Both the position numbers and the translations under genes were made by a program. Of a DNA stretch of 64,000 nucleotides, positions 63,001 to 64,000 are shown in pieces (the first letter of the stretch is position 1; each line of letters starts with the position of its first letter). Source of the stretch: Diorhabda sublineata (lineage: Eukaryota > Arthropoda > Insecta > Coleoptera > Chrysomelidae); NCBI RefSeq assembly GCF_026230105.1, contig NC_079474.1:28906294-28970293 (forward strand), read 5' to 3'. The notes beneath the pieces were generated by a model. The model ran no database searches. It had not been told where the DNA came from and saw only the letters and a program-made list of their open reading frames with translations.

Positions 63001-63994
63001 AGTGTACAGCCATTTGTTTCACTGTTAGCAGAAATAGCAAACGAGAAACACTTGCCATAAAACTTATTCTTTGATAACCTTTTTACAAACTTCAATCTGT
63101 TAGTCTATCTTAGGGAGAATGGTTTTACAGGAATAGGTACTATCCGCGATAATAGGATCACAAAGGACTGTCCGTTGCCCAACAAAAAGATCATGAGTAA
63201 ACAATATAAAAGAGGAGCGCAGAAAACCTAGTACTTCAATAAATAGCATTACACTTAACAGGATAAGTGATGACATCACACACGATAGTTTCAACCACAT
63301 TCTAATAAATGTGCCATATAAAACAAAGAAAAGATGTGCAGATGAAGGATGCTATCCTATTTTTCATACAAAGTTTTTTATTTTCACTAAAGCTTCTAGA
63401 ATTCTATATAGCATTGCCATTTGGCCATACATGTGTTTTAAAAAAATAAACGTTCATATAGAAAAAAAATCTACTTTTTGTTTAGTTTAGTAACATGTTG
63501 GTAAAAAACACTAGTTACAGTTGAAGAAAAGCAAAAAAGTTATTTGGGCTCTCATGGGTTAAACAATCAAGTTTTGTGCATACAGCTACTGTTTTACATT
63601 TAAAAACATACAGAGAATGAAAATCTTAACAATAATTATCACTAAAAATCCATTACACACATTTGATATATGTAAACCTGTTCAATTAACTGTAAGCTTT
63701 TTTATATTATAATTAATCATTAAAATGGTAATTAGCAGAAAATAACAGTATTTGCACTATTTAATAGAACTTAGATTTATCCAAACAACTATTGCGTAAT
63801 ACTTACAATTCGCATTTCCTCAAATAACATATTACTAGCCAAATTAACATCATTGTCACATTCATGTAGAGCCAAGCAAACTTCTTCTTCAGATCTATGA
63901 GACATTTCTATCAATTGTTTTACTTTATCTTTCATGCTGGGATCTTCATTTTTAGAATTAGCATCTCTTTGCTGCTGTTTATCAGTTCCTTTCC
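46788..63994 (-). CDS. lig: Lingerer (UBAP2/UBAP2L family), 5' end outside window
   Basis: Thirteen coding exons on the minus strand join without frame break (1068 codons before the stop). The first exon seen has its acceptor at 63996-63995, so the start codon is beyond the right edge. Order: a UBA domain in the first exon ('KVKQLIEMSHRSEEEVCLAL'); a long Arg/Gly-rich RGG tract; 'KIPASAVEMPG'; long Ser/Thr/Tyr/Gln-rich low-complexity exons; the family motif 'GQVPYFQQPVYSYEEVQML'; 'YDMSYQTP' and 'GRFARTDNNASPVP'; 'QDYSKGGY'; 'SYEKQGFHSGTPPPF'; and the C-terminus 'QTSYWNQA'. In flies, lingerer is a cytoplasmic RNA-granule-associated protein that interacts with Rasputin, Caprin and FMR1 and affects growth and mating; vertebrate UBAP2L promotes stress granules. 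These roles are known for the family and not visible here. The UBA predicts ubiquitin binding. Assignment is secure. Confidence 0.94.
48032..48037 (+). terminator. Poly(A) hexamer of the small + strand gene
   Basis: AATAAA starts 7 bp after the predicted TAG, which is close but usable. Confidence 0.45.
50130..50805. repeat. Composite repeat: two direct copies and one inverted copy
   Basis: A unit of about 130 bp containing 'tgattcctactatt', 'acctctgaaataatttcgaa' and 'ggagaaaacaactacttt' occurs at about 50155-50275 and 50575-50685. An inverted version of its first half lies at about 50697-50805. The intervening 50280-50560 is more balanced in composition and looks like a separate insertion. 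It sits in a lingerer intron. Confidence 0.6.
50848..51345. repeat. Fold-back element with inverted repeats of about 160-180 bp
   Basis: The left arm (about 50855-51030) pairs with the right arm (about 51175-51340). Matching blocks include 'tcaaaagacttatgatta' with 'taatcataagtcttttga' and 'gataaaatatgaaataaaat' with its complement. No coding capacity; MITE-like. It lies in a lingerer intron. Confidence 0.65.
54755..55420 (-). pseudogene. LINE 3' end (RTE-like) in a lingerer intron
   Basis: An open minus-strand stretch of 111 codons (55083-54748) encodes 'RRNDELRQMYGVPDLVLFIK' followed by 'GHVNRMPSNQYPHRA' and 'DVEADLIQLGVRRWRHYAQD', the post-reverse-transcriptase tail of an RTE-like LINE. 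Upstream, broken frames continue to about 55420. This is the best preserved of the three copies in the window, and it is in the same orientation as lingerer. Confidence 0.8.
57335..59897. repeat. Repeated intronic segment in lingerer
   Basis: About 145 bp at 57335-57480 and 59745-59890 match in the same orientation ('gccaatgacatctt', 'gcaaaaaacttgc', 'atcagtctcgtcatcgt', 'tcatcat'). A shorter match with 'tctcgtcatcgtttcatcat' lies near 60495-60520. The segments are non-coding and I cannot assign them to a family. Confidence 0.55.
60015..63994 (-). other. lig: lig exons: UBA, RGG tract and Gln/Tyr-rich region
   Basis: Exons in coding order: 63994-63807 (UBA), 62037-61327 (basic segment 'RVKKKKNRQ', then RGG tract with 'GGRYLPRGGRN', then 'DTWDNSNTWDNS' repeats), 61231-60905 (repeated NQYG/QYGA-like units, ending 'RARVPPPSK') and 60311-60015 ('IPASAVEMPGDLN' and 'LDVQFGALD'). 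All junctions after the UBA exon are phase 0. The proline-rich frames on the opposite strand of the RGG exon are shadows. The intron 62038-63806 holds no recognised feature. Confidence 0.92.
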
Positions 63995-64000
63995 CTAAAA

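Noticed and set aside
62861..63300. Overlapping minus-strand open frames in the lingerer intron after the UBA exon
   Set aside because: No motif, no splice phase that fits lingerer, and competing overlapping frames. Probably chance in an old repeat.

Overview
The window looks like insect nuclear DNA. It is AT-rich, its genes are split by short GT-AG introns, long (TA)n arrays are common, and several transposon classes typical of arthropods are present (Tc1/mariner, pogo/Tigger, hAT, Penelope-like, an RTE-like LINE). The host genes are clear insect orthologues. The order cannot be fixed from the sequence alone; a beetle is a reasonable guess.

Layout. Positions 1 to about 14.1 kb hold no host gene that I can support. 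This stretch is a transposon graveyard with one intact DD37D transposase, an internally deleted mariner with both ends, a fold-back pair of Penelope-like 3' ends with hammerhead-ribozyme-like termini, a long hairpin element, a LINE 3' end, three decayed mariner or transposase pieces and a hAT transposase tail. From 14.13 to 17.10 kb (+) lies Zfpl1 (5 exons, 281 aa). From 18.98 to 43.71 kb (+) lies the giant deubiquitinase USP34 (Drosophila puffyeye), reconstructed here as 41 exons that keep frame throughout (3280 aa). From 63.99 down to 46.79 kb (-) lies lingerer (UBAP2/UBAP2L family): 13 coding exons, with the start codon beyond the right edge.

Between and across the last two genes I find an unrecognised small gene on the + strand (44.86-48.03 kb; three exons, 106 aa, matched splice phases, poly(A) hexamer just after the stop). 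Its first intron contains the last coding exon of lingerer on the opposite strand, so the two genes interlock.

Functionally the three named genes are unrelated housekeeping genes: Golgi membrane organisation (Zfpl1), ubiquitin removal (USP34) and RNA-granule or ubiquitin-associated regulation (lingerer). I see no operon-like logic and no defence or biosynthetic system. The items most worth following are the interlocked small gene, the hammerhead-like Penelope termini arranged as palindromes, a possible phase-0 cassette exon in USP34, and three long (TA)n arrays lying 5-19 bp from splice sites.
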